Below are positions 35,832 to 48,368 of a DNA stretch of 64,000 nucleotides, piece by piece (the first letter of the stretch is position 1; the number at the start of each line of letters is the position of its first letter). The notes under the pieces were generated by a model, which saw only the letters and a program-made list of their open reading frames with translations, had not been told where the DNA came from and made no database searches. This DNA is from Telopea speciosissima (lineage: Eukaryota; Streptophyta; Magnoliopsida; Proteales; Proteaceae): assembly GCF_018873765.1 (NCBI RefSeq), contig NC_057926.1, positions 55,007,378 through 55,071,377 on the forward strand. The letters run 5' to 3'. Made by a program: the position numbers and the translations under genes.

Positions 35832-37884
35832 TCAAAGAACCATCTTCAATGGTCGCATCATCTCGTTATCTTCATGGTCCAAAATCTGCATCCATGAAAA
35901 TCATGACTGATCAGTTAGAGTAGTAGTTACTGAGTAGGTAGTAAAAATTTGAAAATTTTCAATTCCCTTTCTTATAATTTTGCTTCCTTGCATCCAAACA
36001 TAGATTTTAGCTAGAAATTAAGGCTTACGTACATGACAGTGGTAGAGATATCCAGGTGCAGCTGTTACGTTGAAGGGATACGTTCCATTGGTCTCCACCA
36101 TAGTAAACTTGACGACCACAGTAGTTTGATAAAAAGGCATTATTTTGACTACATTCTTCCATGTCTTCTCATACTCTACTATGCTTACCAATTCCCCAGT
36201 TGCATGGGCTGTCACGTTGCATGCCATTGCATCGTATTTTGTTGTCATGCACTGCTTGAACGTATCAACATCCACCAGTTGCTGCACCTTGATCGCCTCA
36301 AATGTAGCCAAGTGTATGTGCAATGGGTGATTATCTGGGGTCAGGTTTATCACCTCCCACACCTCGGTGCTACCGATTTTCGGTGTTTCCATCACCGGAT
36401 CCAAGAAGCTTTTCCCATTAATATAGATATGGGTCGGGTTACCCGATTTTGTGTCATCATACTCATACAATGTTATATACCTTGTTTTTGCCGCACCATC
36501 GGTTGTTGCGGCCGGGTAATTCACTAGCTTTGCCGGGATTGCGGAATTATCTTCATCATCAATATCGGACTTTTTATTGGGTAAAACAATGAACTTCATT
36601 ACTTTCCCATTTAGCTGATCCACCGGGTTTCCTGTCGGGTACGGGTATGGTGCATTGTTGGTCAACACGATCTCTTTGGTTTTGGAGGCAGAGAAGTCTA
36701 TGACAACGTCTGCACTCTCGGCTGGAGCCAGGAGTATAGTTTGGGTTGTGACGGGTGAGTTTAGGTAAGATGCATCAGATCCCAATTGGACGAATGGGAG
36801 GCCATCATCTAAGGAGAAATTATAGTATCGTGCATTGGAGGCGTTGGTGATCCTGAAACGATACTTCCTTCTTTGCACCTTAAGGAATGGCCACACCTTA
36901 CCATTGACGATAACGGTAACACCGTAGTATTCGGGTTGCCATTGTGGGTGGATGGACGGGTTATCACCCGTTGAGTTGATGTAGAGGGATCCATTTTTGT
37001 AGAAGCTCCGATCAAAAACCATCAAATTCCGGTCAAAATTCGACCCGGTTGGGAGATTCCAAGGATTTTCAATCGAAGGGTCATGGATGGTATAAGGTCC
37101 GAGCAGGCCCGCAAGAAGGTTGACACGTGTTATCCCAAGAGCGTGATCATGATACCACAAGTTCCCGGCATTTTGGACATTCGGGTAGGTATAGGTTCTT
37201 TGGGTCCAGCCGGATCCGGTCTCTTTGAAATTGGAGGTGAACCAGGCAAGCGGGTTGCCATCGACTTGGGGGGGATGGATCCCACCGTGGAGATGGGCCA
37301 CCGTGGGGACTCCACCATACTTAGGTGTAGCAGTGGTTAAGGTCCGGTCCAACGAGAGGATGTGGCTTCGAGGGAGGTGATTTTTCCACGTCACTGATGT
37401 TGATACCCCTTTCAAGGCCTTGATCATGGGTCCGGGTATGGTAGCTGTAGCTTTGGACGTACCGTAAGCGAAAACTCTCGTTGGAGGCAAGTCCCGGTGG
37501 AACTTCTGTATAGATACATTATTTATAGACAGAACAGAAGATATAAGTATCCGGTAACCCTTAATTTGAGAGTTTAATAGGAATATGGGGTGGAGAGAAC
37601 TGATGATGAGAATTGAGAAGGAAGGAAGGAAGAAAGTAAAATACCCATTTCTTCTGGAACATGCCTATGGTGAGAAATCCAGTTACTGCTGAGCCATTTT
37701 CCATTGAGAAACCGTAGAGCTTGGGAATTTGTGGGAGTTCATCAACAAACATTTGCAGAGAAGCAGCCACTCCCTCAAGGGTTGCTTCAGTCACCGGAGG
37801 TGGTGGGGTTTGAGTGGCCAAGCTACCGTGGATCATGATAGAGAACAATAAAATAAGGACTGCTAAGACTTCAATAGCCCTCAT
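35832..37884 (-). CDS. LPR1-like: LPR-C: LPR1-type multicopper oxidase, intact
   Basis: Three coding exons: 37645-37884, 36033-37505 and 35832-35885, giving 80 + 491 + 17 = 588 residues, close to the 581 of Arabidopsis LPR1. The start at 37882-37884 gives a clear signal peptide (MRAIEVLAVLILLFSIMIHG). Copper motifs in order: [20 protein letters not shown] and YHCH with C570, then H575 and M580 in exon 3 ([10 protein letters not shown]). Family knowledge: LPR1 is a cell-wall ferroxidase that oxidises Fe(II) and links phosphate starvation to root growth arrest; that role is inferred here. Exon 2 is four codons longer than in LPR-D and LPR-E. It is the most diverged complete member. A 5' UTR intron of about 800 bp (acceptor near 37918, donor near 38740) is inferred and is filled by TIR elements. 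Confidence 0.94.
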
Positions 37885-38029
37885 TGATGACCACTTGTTT
37901 ATGATCTGTAGACAACACTGTTAAACAAAATGATCAGTTTTACAATCAATTCGCAAGATACATGAAACATAAATGGTTACTAACTTCAATTCTCACTGGG
38001 TTTCAAGATGAGCCGTAAATCTTAATTAT

Positions 38030-38285
38030 GCTATCCCGTGGTATGGATTTTCATCCTCTCAATTTCAAGTATGGTGCACTGCCCAATACACATTTAAAGT
38101 GCATCAAATGGTGTATCACACTTGACAAAATGTTCTTGGCTAAGTGTGGTACACTCTCCACCTTCAAAGTGCATCCGACGGTGGATAGTGCACCACACTT
38201 AACCAAGATCATTTTCTCAAATGCAGTACATGTACCGTTGGATGCACTTTAGAGGTGTACTGGAGAGTGCACTACAATTGAGAGG
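38030..38285. mobile_element. TIR element in the LPR-C 5' UTR intron
   Basis: Ends are TTTTCATCCTCTCAATTTCA and the inverted CAATTGAGAGGATAAAAATT. The interior repeats GTGCACTGCCCA, AAAGTGCATC and TGGATGCACTTT. Related pieces are at about 5395-5500 and 41525-41690. Confidence 0.65.
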
Positions 38286-38371
38286 ATAAAAATTCTAAGC
38301 AATATAGAAGCCAAGTTTGGCCTATGCATGTTAAGTGTGAGAGAAAATGGTGGTGGACGCGTCAGGCTCGG

Positions 38372-38504
38372 CTCTCCACATAGGTACCCTTCTCCTGAAT
38401 CTCACGTACACCATTTATGGGGTGTGGCCCCGTTATCCAAAGGTGGATCCCACACCTCATGAACGATGTAAGATCTAGAAGACGGGTACCCACATGGGGA
38501 GAGG
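38372..38504. mobile_element. Foldback element in the LPR-C 5' UTR intron
   Basis: CTCTCCACATAGGTACCC at the left pairs with GGGTACCCACATGGGGAGAG at the right; inner parts around GGGGTGTGG and CCACACCTCAT also pair. An A-run at 38539-38561 lies just beyond. Confidence 0.6.
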
Positions 38505-38830
38505 ATGTGAGTAACCTGATGTGAAGGTTTCTTAACCCAAAAAAAAAAAAAAAAAAAAAAACCTTGATCAATGTGAAGGTTTATAAAGATTAGACACCTT
38601 CTCCTTAATGGTTAACTTTTTAAGAATGAATTCTACCTAAGTCCTAGATAGTTTTCATGGTCTGGGCCTTGGGATACTGAAGGAAAGACAATAAGAGCTA
38701 GATTATCATATATCAGTACCTATGAGAAAGAAAGTGAATATGCAAAGAAGCCAAAGGATGGGGGAGAGGAAGCAATGCGTATGCTGAGCACAAGAGATTG
38801 ATAATGAATTGGGCTCATAGCTTCAACCCC

Positions 38831-38839
38831 TATAAATAA
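38831..38839 (-). promoter_or_regulatory. TATA box of LPR-C
   Basis: On the minus strand TTATTTATAGGGG, matching the sites of the other units. It is about 950 bp from the start codon instead of 240-280 bp, because of the insertions in the 5' UTR intron. Confidence 0.5.
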
Positions 38840-39114
38840 CAAGCTGAGCATATATGTGTCAATTTGTTTCAGGTAGAATTGATCGATTCGACAGATTCTG
38901 ATCTATTTTTTAAATGAAATCTTTGCACCTTTAGACAAAAAAGTGTTCTTAATTGTCAAACAAATTTTTACTCTTTTTCAAGTATAACTTCACTAGATAA
39001 AAGCTTCCTGCAGCCTTCCATTGCAAGCATTAGACTAAAATAAAAAAAAATACTTTTATTGACTAAGCTTTAGTACTGTATAGGGTAATCATAAGCCATC
39101 AATATTCAAACTTC

Positions 39115-39169
<55 letters not shown>

Positions 39170-40045
39170 TGTTTAGTGATATCAAGTAATCTTATGTATT
39201 TTTCTGTTTCCATTTTTCTTTTTGAAATAGTTTTTACCTTCTTCATACTTTTCTTTGTTTGGACTTAGACCAGATCCTTCTTATAGTAATCCTCGAATTC
39301 AAAATTTTGAGAGTTCATTCTGATCAAGAAAACCATTCCATGGTTAAGAGTATGCTTGAAGTAAAATGAAATTTTGACTTACTTGAACAATTTAAACAAT
39401 CCATTGACACAGTTAGCCAAAAAAGGTTCTGGAACACAGATTGGGATTAGTGTGAATGAAGGATTAATTCTCCCAAATCATCTTATTGCCAGTGGTTGTT
39501 ATAATGAGCCCAACTGCTTAATTCCTCGATGGCTTTTAATTTGACGCGTTTCTTATTAAAAGAATTAATGTGAACAGCCAAAAGTTTTTATCTAATTTTG
39601 GACGCTTAGCAATTGGTTGATGAGCAACAACACAAATGCTTAATTGTTTATCCCAATCTTTTACCGAATAAAGTAATAAACTATGATTTTCAAAGCTTAA
39701 TTAATATATTAGCATCAACAGTACATGTTTTATACATGGCTAAATATATTCAACATTGAGACAAATTTTGGGGGAAAAGAATTTTGGGCTTAGTTGAATA
39801 TATTAATTATTCACAAAAAATAAAAAAAATACATTGAATATTGAAACAAATTTGTTCACTCCTTTGGACCGAGTTTCTCCATACAAGGGGTTAAGGGAGA
39901 ATCCCTTGCCCATGGCGATCGGGACTCTTAGATGATCAAAGGGAAGATCAAGTATTTTCGAATTCATCAATAGGAAGTGAGAATTTATTTTTGATATAAT
40001 ATTAAACAACGATTAAGTGAGGGGATGGATGAGCCTAAAATTATC
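38840..40045. other. Intergenic stretch without a gene
   Basis: AT-rich DNA with a (GA)n microsatellite at about 39118-39163. No coding or transposon signal was recognised. Confidence 0.4.
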
Positions 40046-40203
40046 TCCTCCAGTTCACTGCTTGGCCTAGTTCCCCCAGTGCATGTAATAAGGTGGGGTG
40101 GATCCCACCTAGGCAGAGTGTTTGGGTATGGGTAGGGTGATTATTATGCCCCCCTTATTATAGGCACTGGAGGAACTGAGCCGGGCAAGGAACTGGAGGG
40201 GAC
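40046..40203. mobile_element. TIR element, second copy of the 1527 family
   Basis: Begins CCTCCAGTTCACTGCTTGGC and ends GCCGGGCAAGGAACTGGAGG. It shares the internal GTGTTTGGGTATGGGTAGGG core with 1527-1700. Confidence 0.75.
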
Positions 40204-40401
40204 AAAGATCCATAGTTGAGCACGAATCAGCTGCGTGTAGGGAGAGAGTAATTATTCTTCATGTACAGTTGTCTTTACTTAGCAATCTGTATTTACCCTC
40301 TGTAGAGACTTAGGCTTCATTACTTTTTTGTTTGGAGAGTACGTATCTCTCTTTCTCTCTTCCCCAAAATTCTAATTCATGGCTTCTCATGGTTTTAGTG
40401 C

Positions 40402-40623
40402 ATGGTATCAGAACGAGGATCGGTCAATTTGGAAATCGATATGGTATTGGCATAGATCCGCAATATCGGACAAACTACCCCGATTCTCCTTGAAAAAATG
40501 ATTTTTTTGATCATTTTACCTGTTTTCTGTACCGTGTCACAGATATAGTATCGGGATTGGCAAGATACAAAACCAATACGGATCACCCGATACGGGCAAT
40601 CCGATACCGATACATAGAACCAT
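40402..40623. mobile_element. TATCGGTA-type TIR element
   Basis: The left CATGGTATCAGAACG and right CGATACATAGAACCATG are inverted. The interior is rich in ATCGGTATCGG-like words, as in the 46072-46930 region. Ends are only loosely paired. Confidence 0.45.
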
Positions 40624-42829
40624 GTAGCTTCTGCTGCAACTCATCCCATCCTTCACTTCTCTCTCAAACCTTCTTTTAACCCCTGTCTCTCTTGCTCGGA
40701 TACATGTCATATTTTGGCTCTCCACTTTATGAGGAATGAGTCAGCTTCTCCGTGTCAGGTGAATGTGAAATTAGGTTATTAGATCTCAAATTATATTACC
40801 CGTCATTTTGTGAGGGCAAAGAAAGTAAGGTTACAAACATCAGCAATCTTGTTTCAATAGTTTTTCTTAGAAAATAGAACTATTATTAGTAAAGTTTATT
40901 TTGCTGCTAGTTATCTTTTGAAGAAAAGTTCTCTTTCCTCTGCTACGTCAGATAACCGTTGATGTGGCACGAGAGATTCCCCAACATTGGCAGTGAGGGA
41001 AACCCTCTCCCAATATCAGATAATATGAAAATTTTAGAAATATATATTATTTGGTATAAGTTCCTTGATTCCTTCAAATATAATTGTACATTTTTTTTTT
41101 CCAATTTAAATTATGGAATACTAATTATACAGCTTAAATAATCCTTATCCAATGTGCAACTTTGTTTTTTGGATCGATAATATCAAATTTATACGAAAGA
41201 AAGAAAGAACTGTATAACTAACAAAGAGGAAACCCTAAAAGCCCTCGAAGGACAGACCCATCTAGAGGCTAAGGGACCCCCAAAACCCTTCCACAAGAAA
41301 ACTAGTGGACGTAACCCAAGAACCCCAACCTCCTCAAGACAATTGTGTGTGGGGGTGGGGGGCAGGGGGGGTCAGCAAGGGTGAACGTTCCATTTTTCCA
41401 CTAATTACAAGTTTCTTAATGATTTAATGTGCAACTAATTTCTTCACAAAAGAAGGGTGGCCGGGTGGTGTTGGGGTGATGAGGAACATTAATAGATGAT
41501 GTTTCACATTTACGTAACTTCTTCTGAAAATTTATCCTCTCAGTGGTGTCTTTTTATCTTTTCAAGTGTTGGGTGGACAGTTGAATTCTGAAGTGTGGTG
41601 CATTGGACACATTTGCATAACTTCTTTGAATTTTTATCCTCTCAAGTGCGGTGCACTGCCCAGTGCACCTCACTTGAGCATTCGATGGTGGCCTTTTGAT
41701 TTATGAGTATCATCAACCTTCCTATTTTGAAATCGAAAAGCCCATTAATGATTCTTCCATATCTTTGGTCTATGGAAATAGCGATATTTCCACTTTTTAT
41801 ATTAATAACGTCTGTCTATCTCTCTCCTCTGACGCTAGCACAAGCTATGCAACCAAATAGGAATTGATTCCCTTACTTGGAAAAAGAACACTAGTAATTT
41901 GCATAGCGTACTCTAGCACTTCTTTCTTCCTATCTTGCTCCTCCCTCCTATGAAATGACATATCTGACCCCCATTGTGGGAGGAGAAACATAGACACACG
42001 GAGGCCCTAGTCTAAACTATGCAACCACACATCGAACTTAATCCCTTACTTGAGAGGAAGAACACTGCCAAGCTGCGTAGCGTATACTATCACCTCCCTA
42101 TGTCTATCTCAATCCTCCCTCCTATGAAATAACATATCTACCTCTATTGTGGGAGGAAGCGGCCACATACGCTACAGCCGGACATGGAATTCAATCATAT
42201 CTTTGTCATCATGGTATTTTAGGCAACACATTTGTAACCTATATATCTAGGTGACAATCATTTTTCCCTTTTTTTTTTTTTTTTTTTGATGGAATCATTT
42301 TTCCTTTTAATACATGACTCTACATATATTAAAAAATAATAATCAATTTAAAATATAATAATATTGCAACTTTAGATAATAAAAAATTTAATTCATATAA
42401 TAATCCATCTTTAAATGGTCGACCTTGATTCACGCACTAGCTCACTTTTTCTTTTTCCTTTTTAATAAGAGAGCATTGTATCTATATTCCCCCTAGTGGG
42501 ATTCCATCCATTACCTGGCTTCCAATCAAATTTGGCCAGAACCTGGACCAAAGCCCATAATGTCCAAATTGGGCCACGAGCCAGGCCCCATCCAGAATCG
42601 AAAATTACATCCTTTTAAAACAAAAGAGATCAAGTTTCAATAAAAACATTATTTGAGATACAAATTACGTTTAGAGGAGCAGGTGATGATATTCAATAAT
42701 TTCTTAATAATTTAAGACAAGGGACAATCAAAAGAAATTAATAAGTTTTAAATGCAACTATATAGAGGTGTCATTTAAACGATCCCAAGAAAAGTAAGAA
42801 ATTTTATTAGTGGGAGTTTGGCTTCCTTT
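40624..42829. repeat. Intergenic DNA with a diverged tandem duplication
   Basis: Two copies of a block of about 125 bp, period about 180 bp, lie at about 41859-41985 and 42038-42158. Shared words are CTTACTTG, TGCATAGCGTA/TGCGTAGCGTA and CCTCCCTCCTATGAAATRACA. A TIR-element remnant with TATCCTCTCA is at about 41525-41690, and a T-run at about 42270-42287. No gene was found. Confidence 0.5.
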
Positions 42830-45423
42830 TCAAAGAACCAGCTTCAGTGGCCGGATCATCTCATTATCTTCATGGTCCAAAATCTGCATATGTGAGAAAA
42901 CAGAAGAATTCAGTTAGACGATTTGAATAGACAATCTATTATGTGTCTAATGGTCCACTCTAGTGTATGAGCATTAGATTGGACCAGTCTAATATGAAAT
43001 AGGATAAATGGCTTGATTTAACACGTTTCATCAGCTTTGAAGCATTTTTCGCGTATAGATCAAGATATCAAGTACCTAACACAATCCATCATACGAAGAT
43101 TAGAGAGACTTACGTGACAATGGTAGACATATCCAGGTGCAGCAGTAACGTTGAACGGATACTTTGAATTCGTCTCCACCAAATTAAATTTGACGACTAC
43201 AGTAGTTTTAAATCCAGATGCTATCTTAACTACATTCTTCCATGTCTTCTCATAGTTGGGGATGGTTAGCAATTTCCCAGTTGCATGGGCTTTCACGTTA
43301 CAGGCAATTGCATCATTCTTCTTTGTCATGCAGTTGGTGAATGTGGTGAGATTTACCAGTGCTTGAGTCTTGATTGCCTGGAATGTGGCCAAGTGTATGT
43401 GTAATGGGTGATTATCTGGGGTCAGGTTGATCACCTCCCACACCTCGGTGGTGCCGGATCTCGGGGTTTCCGTCACCGGATCCATGTACTTTTTCCCATT
43501 AACATAGAGATGGGTTGGGTTTCCGGTTGTACTATCATACTCATAAAACACAATATACCTCGTCTTCACTGCACCTGTTCTTGTTGCTACCGGATAATTC
43601 ACTAGACTTGTTGGGATCTTCGAGTTATCCGGACGGGTTGGTTTACCCGATGCAATGATGAATTTCATGACGTTTCCGCTCAGCTGGTCCACCGGACTAC
43701 CCGACGGGAATGGGTAAGGTGCGCTATTGGTTAAGACTGACTCATTGGTCTTAGAAGTTGAAAAGTCAACTATAACGTCAGCGATCTCGGCAGGGGCTAG
43801 GAGTATATTTTGTGTCTGGCCTGGGGAATTGAGGTAGGACGCATCAGATGCCACTTGGACGAACGGGAGACCATTGGATAAGTTGAAGTTAAAGTATCGT
43901 GCATTGGAGGCATTGATGATCCGAAAACGGTATTTTCTTCGTTGGACCTTAAGATATGGCCAAGCCTTACCGTTAACTATAATGGCATTACCAAAATATT
44001 CGGGTTGCCATTGTGGGTGAATGGAAGGGTTATCACCAGTTGAGTTGATGTAAATGGATCCATTTTTGAAGAAGCTCCGATCGAAGATCATCAGGATCCG
44101 ATCGAATTCGGGTCCGGATGGGAGATTCAAAGGTTTCTCTAACTTTGGATCACAGATGATGTAAGGGCCAATCAGGCCTGCTAGGAGATTGACACGTGTT
44201 AACCCAAGTGCGTGATCATGGTACCATAGATCACCGGCAGCTTGGACGTTCGGGTACGTATAGGTTGCTTGAGTCCAAGCGGATCCGGTATCTCGGAAAT
44301 GTGAAGTGAACCAGGCGAGTGGGTTACCGTCCTCTTGTGGTGGGTGAATGCCACCATGGAGATGGACAACCGTTGGAACCCCACCATGCTTAGGGATGGC
44401 GGTGGTGACGGTTGGGTCCCATGAGAAGATGTGGTTCTGAGGAAGGTGGTTTTGCCATGTCACTGATGTTGGTACCCCTTTTAGGGCCTCAATCGCTGGC
44501 CCAGGTACGCTAGCTGTCTTTGCCGATGTGCCATATGCGAAGACTGTCGTTAGAGGTAAATCACGGTGGAATTTCTGTATGATATGGAAAGAGAGAAAAA
44601 GGGTAAGTTATTGATCATTTAAGCGTACACTAGATGGATAAATTTTCTACAATAGATGGACTTGTTGGAGAATTGATCCATGTACATGCGAGAGGCAACC
44701 ACATGCCCCTTTTGTTTTTATAAATACTCCTCCTTATTTTATAAATGACAAGACTGAGATAGGTGATTGCCTCTTAGATATATGTGCAATTGCAACTGCA
44801 CAGAGGAATTGAACTCGAGTTTTTGGATCATTTTTTCCTATCAAATACGAATTAAAATCTTTTCAATTCTTTGATCGCCGAATGCAATGCAATTTGGGGT
44901 TGAGAGGTCGACACTTGACAAGCGTGACATCCAACTGTCCAAGGCCGATCGAGTCAGTTTTTTTTTTTTTCAAACTCGGTACTATTGGATGTCACGCCTA
45001 CCAAGTGTCGACCTCTCAACTATGAACTACACCGCACTGCACTTTTGGGGAATTGGAAAGAATTTTTTTTCCACCAAATACATGCTTCGTTTGTAAATCA
45101 AGGGTTTTCTTTGGGAGAGGATTCTCTGAGCAAGAAACACACCAATGAGGAGCAATGACGGATTAGAAGAGGAAGAATTTATATACCCATTTCTTCTGGA
45201 ACATGCCTATGGTGAGATGTCCAGGTGCTGGTGAGCCGTGATGCATTGAATGACCAAAAAGCTTTGGAATTTGTGGGAGTTGATCAACAAACATTTTCAG
45301 AGAAGCAGCTACTTTCTGAAGGGTTGCTCCAGTAACTGGAGGTGATGCAGACGTTGATAGTGATGTGCAAATCGTCAAACTTAACAGTATAAGAACAAGT
45401 AACAATCTGATGATACCTCCCAT
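42830..45423 (-). CDS. LPR1-like: LPR-D: LPR1-type multicopper oxidase, intact
   Basis: Three coding exons: 45187-45423, 43114-44574 and 42830-42883, giving 79 + 487 + 17 = 583 residues. I chose the ATG at 45421-45423 because it directly precedes the signal peptide ([20 protein letters not shown]); an in-frame upstream ATG at 45463-45465 lies beyond a likely 5' UTR acceptor. Copper motifs [20 protein letters not shown] and YHCH (C565), then H570 and M575 in exon 3 ([17 protein letters not shown]), are all present. Frame is open throughout. The product is inferred to be a secreted ferroxidase as in LPR1. Intron 1 (44575-45186) holds two TIR elements. The TATA box is at 45659-45666, about 240 bp upstream. 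Confidence 0.94.
44675..44800. mobile_element. TIR element, GAGAGGCAACCACATG family
   Basis: The left arm GAGAGGCAACCACATGCCCC and a diverged right arm GTGATTGCCTCTTAGATATA are inverted. It sits in LPR-D intron 1, like the copies in LPR-A and LPR-E. Confidence 0.6.
44862..45072. mobile_element. TIR element in LPR-D intron 1
   Basis: Arms of about 90 bp: GGGGTTGAGAGGTCGACACTT on the left pairs with AAGTGTCGACCTCTCAAC on the right, and TGACATCCAA with TTGGATGTCA. A second, more diverged copy is at 48369-48602. Confidence 0.78.
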
Positions 45424-45658
45424 TCTTGTAGTGTTGTTGATTTCTCTCTGTAAACAAACAACCAAAGGAAAACAAGTCAGTTTTATACTATGATCGAGTT
45501 ATGATACTTCTATTAGAGAAGGTGGTGGTGGTAGTAGAAGTAAGATCATGAAACAGACCTTTGAGAATGAAAATTATTCGGATCGAGAAAGAGCAGATGA
45601 GATAACTTGTGTGGTGAGAACAAGAATGATTATGAAGAATTGGCTGTTTGGCTCACTC

Positions 45659-45666
45659 TATAAATA
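45659..45666 (-). promoter_or_regulatory. TATA box of LPR-D
   Basis: On the minus strand TATTTATAGAGTG, at the position aligned with the TATA sites of the other units. Confidence 0.5.
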
Positions 45667-46071
45667 TTCTTTACCATACCTGATGATCCATTTCAAACTT
45701 AGATCCATCTGTGGAGATCCAAATTAACTGTCTAAGCAATGTGGTCGGGTTCTAGTTGAATTCTTTAAACAAATTGGAATTTTCTTTTTGAAAACAAAAG
45801 ATACTAGTAAGCAGCTGCACTAGATGATCCCTTCCCTTGCATTCAAAAGAATAATTTATGGGAAAAATGACAGGAGAGTCCTCACTCCGACCAAGGATGG
45901 GGTGAAATGACTGCCCCACCCCTTATGAAAGGTGATAATTGCCGCCACCGCTGTTGATGCTTCTGCCCCTTCTCCCATTGGCCCCTCCCTGTTCTGGCAC
46001 AGTCTCCCGGACAGAAAACTCTTCCACTACCTATTATATTGGGAGAATGGTTTCTGTTTGTCTTAGAGTGT

Positions 46072-46930
46072 AAAGTTGTCAGTCGGTGTGGTATCGGTGC
46101 GATACAAAAGATAGAAACCAGATATCGAAATCATATCATACCAAATACACTGTATTTTCATTATCGATATCGTACTGGTTCGGTACGATTTTGGTACAAT
46201 ATGTATTCAGTATTGAACAGTTTTTTTATTCGGTATTAACTTCTTCAACCGGGTTTGATGACTTGTTTCACGGGATTTGTTCCTGATCCTCACAACTTGG
46301 ATAATGCTCTACTCTATTGTATGAGAGAGGAATTGCGAGTTTCATCCTTGAAAACAGCTGCTATGCCATTGCCACCTACAACTATCGATGCCAAGAACGA
46401 TGGTGGTCAACATGTTTTTCGATCTTCAATTTCACTATTTCCATGTTGTTCATTAATCCATCAACCAGTCATGCATGACCATAAATGCTCATAACTCACT
46501 TGGAGCAATTACATATTTGAATTCCAATCAAACCATTCATACAGCCAGCGGTTATTTCTCTGAAGAATCTTTGACTCCTCACACTCGTTTTAACATAATT
46601 TTAGTGGTTATGGTACCAAATAAAGTTTAAATACAGAAATTTTAAATTTTTTTTAAAAATACTATGATGAAACTAAATGTACAAAATAAATATAGTTATA
46701 GGTTCGCTATATACTCGGTACGGTATAACCTTATAGGTGATTCAGTACGGTATCAATACATACTGAACGATTTCATCTTAGAAAGCGATACCGTACTGAA
46801 CTGAGAGAGAGAGAGAGAGAGAGAGAGAATTTTTCCATACCAAAATTAACCGTACTAAATTTATACCGGCATGGGTTTATATGGTCGGTTTTAGTTTCTG
46901 TATTCGGTTTCAATTCCAAATTGACACCCT
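46072..46930. mobile_element. Possible TIR element with TATCGGTA-rich ends
   Basis: The left end (about 46072-46230) and right end (about 46690-46930) are both rich in CGGTACGGTATC words in opposite senses, with outer words GTGTAAAGTTGTCAG and CCAAATTGACACCCT roughly inverted. About 450 bp of unassigned sequence lies between. A (GA)n run is at about 46803-46827. No target duplication was found. Confidence 0.4.
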
Positions 46931-47105
46931 TACCCTTGTGTCTGTCTCTCTATAAAATAACCTCTTTACCCCTTACGAATTGAACCGAATTGGAGGTGCT
47001 AATTAGGTCTTGCACAGGTGTGGGAGGGTAGTCTTCCTTGATTTGTTTAAAGTGTTTGTTGTCCGAGAACATGGCGAAAGCACGCACGGAAGCACTACAT
47101 GCAGG

Positions 47106-47376
47106 TAGGGGTGTAAATGAATAATCAAAATCCATTTCTGTATCCGTGTCGGTATCTGCTTAGCACTATCCGAATCCGTCCGAAAGCTAAACGGATGCGG
47201 ATATGGATAGGCTATAGTTATCCGAAAAGCTATATTTACATGTAAACGGATAAAATATCCGTATCCGTATCCGTGTCCGTATCCATTTAGCACTATCCGA
47301 AACCGTCTGATAGCTAATCGGATGCGGATGCAGATATAGCACTATCCGAGCCGAATCCGATCCGTTTACAGCCCCA
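47106..47376. mobile_element. hAT-like MITE with 8-bp target duplication
   Basis: CATGCAGG flanks it at 47098-47105 and 47377-47384. It begins TAGGGGTGTAAATG and ends GTTTACAGCCCCA. It is collinear with 12663-12934 over its whole 271 bp, with more regular TATCCGTATCCG repeats. Confidence 0.86.
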
Positions 47377-47559
47377 CATGCAGGGCTGATTTCTCCCTTT
47401 CAGGGGGTGGGGTGGTCATTTTACTACTCTCATTGTTTTGGTGCAACACACGCACGCTGTCCGAGAGAGTGTTTTTTTCCCTTTATTTTAATGAAATTGT
47501 GGGACTTTAAACTGAACTTTTTAAGTAGGTCGAAGATCCTCATAACTAGCTTCTACTTT

Positions 47560-48090
47560 TTCCTGCCCTTTCTTCTCCCGCCTTCATTTTCTATACGCGG
47601 GTGCGGGAGTGGGTGTGTGGACCTATGGATACTGGACCCATGAGGATCTGGTTTCCTAGTCAAAAGCCACGTACATGACCTACCACTCCATTATTACACA
47701 GAATGAATGATGAAGGTTATGGGTTCATAAACACACAGACACACCTTGTTGATGAACAAGATCAGTTTGAATGCAGGACCGGAGATCCCAACTCTATTAA
47801 ATTCACTTATTAAGAGTTTGCAATTAAGGATCTTTCATGCTTTCCCACTTCCCTAATTCGATCTTCTTTATTCCTAAAAGTTGTTTGGGTTAGGTAAAAA
47901 TAAGAGATAAATTAAAAAAACGAAAAAAGTGGAAAAAGGATGAATCCCACTTCTGCTGTTCGATCTGCAATTTGAAACCTCAAAATTCATATTCGCATAT
48001 ATCTTTGAAGATTCAAACCTAAACCCCGAGCTATTCGTTGATGAATTGACCAACACATCGTAGGTTAGTACACTCACCATTTCTACTAAA
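47560..48090. repeat. Duplicated 5' flank block, pairs with 2965-3440
   Basis: Same order of shared words as upstream of LPR-A (GGGTGCGGGAGTGGGTGTGT, GGGTTCATAAACA, AAGATCAGTTTGAATGCA, CCTAAAAGTTGTTTGGGTTA). It lies about 2.1 kb upstream of LPR-D. No gene is present. Confidence 0.6.
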
Positions 48091-48368
48091 TAGAATTGCT
48101 TCAACTGGGTATGCCCTGCCTCTGTTATTAATTAGGTCAGTGTGGATTTCTGACTCGGATGCAATTACGAAAGGATTAGCACGTCAATAGGTAACTCGTC
48201 AAATTTTTTTTTGTTTTTTTTTTTTTAAATCATCCGTACATAATGGTAAGCTTCTATTGTTTAGAATTTAATTCTCCATATCCACAGTCAACGCATAACT
48301 GTACTTAACATAACTTGAGAGATCGAGGAGGACAGCATGGATGATTTTGTTAGTGGAGCTATAGGGGA

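Noticed and set aside
36033-36527. 164-codon plus-strand open frame
   Set aside because: Antisense shadow of LPR-C exon 2.
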